64,000 nt of DNA, taken from Erythrobacter sp. (GTDB taxonomy: Bacteria; Pseudomonadota; Alphaproteobacteria; Sphingomonadales; Sphingomonadaceae). The notes below the pieces were generated by a model. It worked only from the letters and a program-made list of their open reading frames with translations. It did not search any database and was not told the DNA's origin. Shown here in pieces: positions 63,485 through 64,000 of the stretch. Numbering within the stretch: position 1 is the stretch's first letter; each line of letters begins with the position of its first letter. The translations under genes and the position numbers were made by a program. Where the stretch lies: contig JAILWQ010000003.1 of NCBI GenBank assembly GCA_025698865.1, forward strand, positions 310,001 through 374,000, in the 5' to 3' direction.

Positions 63485-64000
63485 ATGCGTAAGATCCTCG
63501 CCTTTTTCCACGCTTTGCTGGCAACCGTACTGCTCACTTGCGGCGTCGCAGCTTTCGCCGCGACGTCGATTCTTCCGTCGTCCGGGGACGCCGCCGAGGC
63601 GCAGGTGGCGATGGATCCCTTCGGGCGGGAAACGCCGCGATCGACCGTGACCAATCTGCTGGGCGTGCTGGCGAGCGAAGATCCTGGTGCCCTCGATCCC
63701 TATCTCGACCTGCCTGCCGGTATGGATCGTGCAGAGGTCGTGCCGCGCCTGCGCGCTGCGCTCGATGCGGGCGGGACGCTCGCCACCTATCAGGAACTGG
63801 CCAACGAGCCCAACGGGCGGCTCGACGATGGCCTCGGCCCGACACGCGAACAGGTCGGGACACTCGCCGGGGGCGAGATACCCATCCTGCTGACACAGAG
63901 CAGCGGCACGGACGGGCCTGCCATCTGGCGGCTGTCGGCGGAAACGCTACAGGCGCTCCCGGATATCGAACCGCAGGCGATCCCGGAAGAAGAGGCTATC
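63485..64000 (+). CDS. Probable mechanosensitive (MscS-type) channel family protein, N-terminal part
   Basis: 172 codons run to the right edge. The signal peptide/first helix is MRKILAFFHALLATVLLTCG. A periplasmic domain follows: TPRSTVTNLLGVLASEDPGAL, YLDLPAGMDRAEVVPRLRAAL, LDDGLGPTREQVGTLAGGEI and IWRLSAETLQALP. This layout resembles the long N-terminal domain of sphingomonad MscS-family proteins, but the channel core lies outside the window, so the call is by analogy. Confidence 0.6.
   Translation, partial: MRKILAFFHALLATVLLTCGVAAFAATSILPSSGDAAEAQVAMDPFGRETPRSTVTNLLGVLASEDPGALDPYLDLPAGMDRAEVVPRLRAALDAGGTLATYQELANEPNGRLDDGLGPTREQVGTLAGGEIPILLTQSSGTDGPAIWRLSAETLQALPDIEPQAIPEEEAI

Overview
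The window is 64 kb of GC-rich DNA from an alphaproteobacterium, most likely order Sphingomonadales and plausibly family Erythrobacteraceae. Evidence: Sphingomonadales-type gene content, an inverted pair of the palindromic repeat common in sphingomonad genomes (19261-19337), and a small type III PKS cluster of the kind known from the group. Nearly all of it is coding. There are two tRNA genes and no rRNA, CRISPR array or complete IS element.

Region by region. 1-9.7 kb holds folE (cut by the edge), a phospholipase D-like protein, hemerythrin, a minimal zincin, tRNA-Arg(ACG), a Nudix hydrolase, two orphan Flp pilins, an M48 lipoprotein protease, accA, xerD and two exported or membrane proteins of unknown role. 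9.7-11.4 kb is aroK-aroB. 11.4-22.6 kb is a long minus-strand array around propionyl-CoA to succinyl-CoA metabolism: pccB, epimerase, mutase, biotin synthase and pccA. Within it lie a DUF4160/DUF2442 pair, a DUF3445 gene frameshifted at a 5-bp tandem repeat, an LprI-like protein, a SUOX-fold-like protein and a CsaA-like protein. 22.6-31.7 kb holds a lipoprotein, a structured leader with an 18-codon ORF and a perfect Shine-Dalgarno, ilvE, a type III PKS/methyltransferase/flavoprotein cluster, nadE, topoisomerase IB and a YghU-type GST.

31.7-46.4 kb looks like an integrated island. It starts at tRNA-Gln(TTG) with an unusually large tyrosine recombinase. It carries a copper module in which a CsoR-type regulator heads a seven-gene operon (DUF2231, His/Met-rich lipoprotein, DUF411, glutaredoxin-MauE fusion, two-TM channel, DUF305), divergent from copA-copB across a CsoR-type palindrome. 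Next come chrA, a YeiH-type transporter with its divergent LysR regulator, a uracil-DNA-glycosylase-like gene with an in-frame amber, and a truncated sulfotransferase. No second attachment site was found, so the right border is inferred.

46.4-63.2 kb returns mostly to core-type genes: a PilZ protein; a TpsB-like outer-membrane transporter divergent from a FecR-domain protein with a long Pro-Glu stalk and Asp-rich tail; a CHASE2-EAL phosphodiesterase; HxlR/PRISE-like reductase; thiolase-CaiB; proB divergent from proC-proA; and an SDR protein. A TetR regulator then sits divergent from a flavin monooxygenase whose 3' end is frameshifted. The window closes inside a probable mechanosensitive channel gene.

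Three genes carry disabling changes (DUF3445, UDG-like, flavin monooxygenase). The most interesting loci are the csoR-headed operon, the ilvE leader, the TpsB/FecR/CHASE2-EAL neighbourhood, the DUF4160/DUF2442 pair coupled inside the propionate array, and the 5-bp repeat in the DUF3445 gene.
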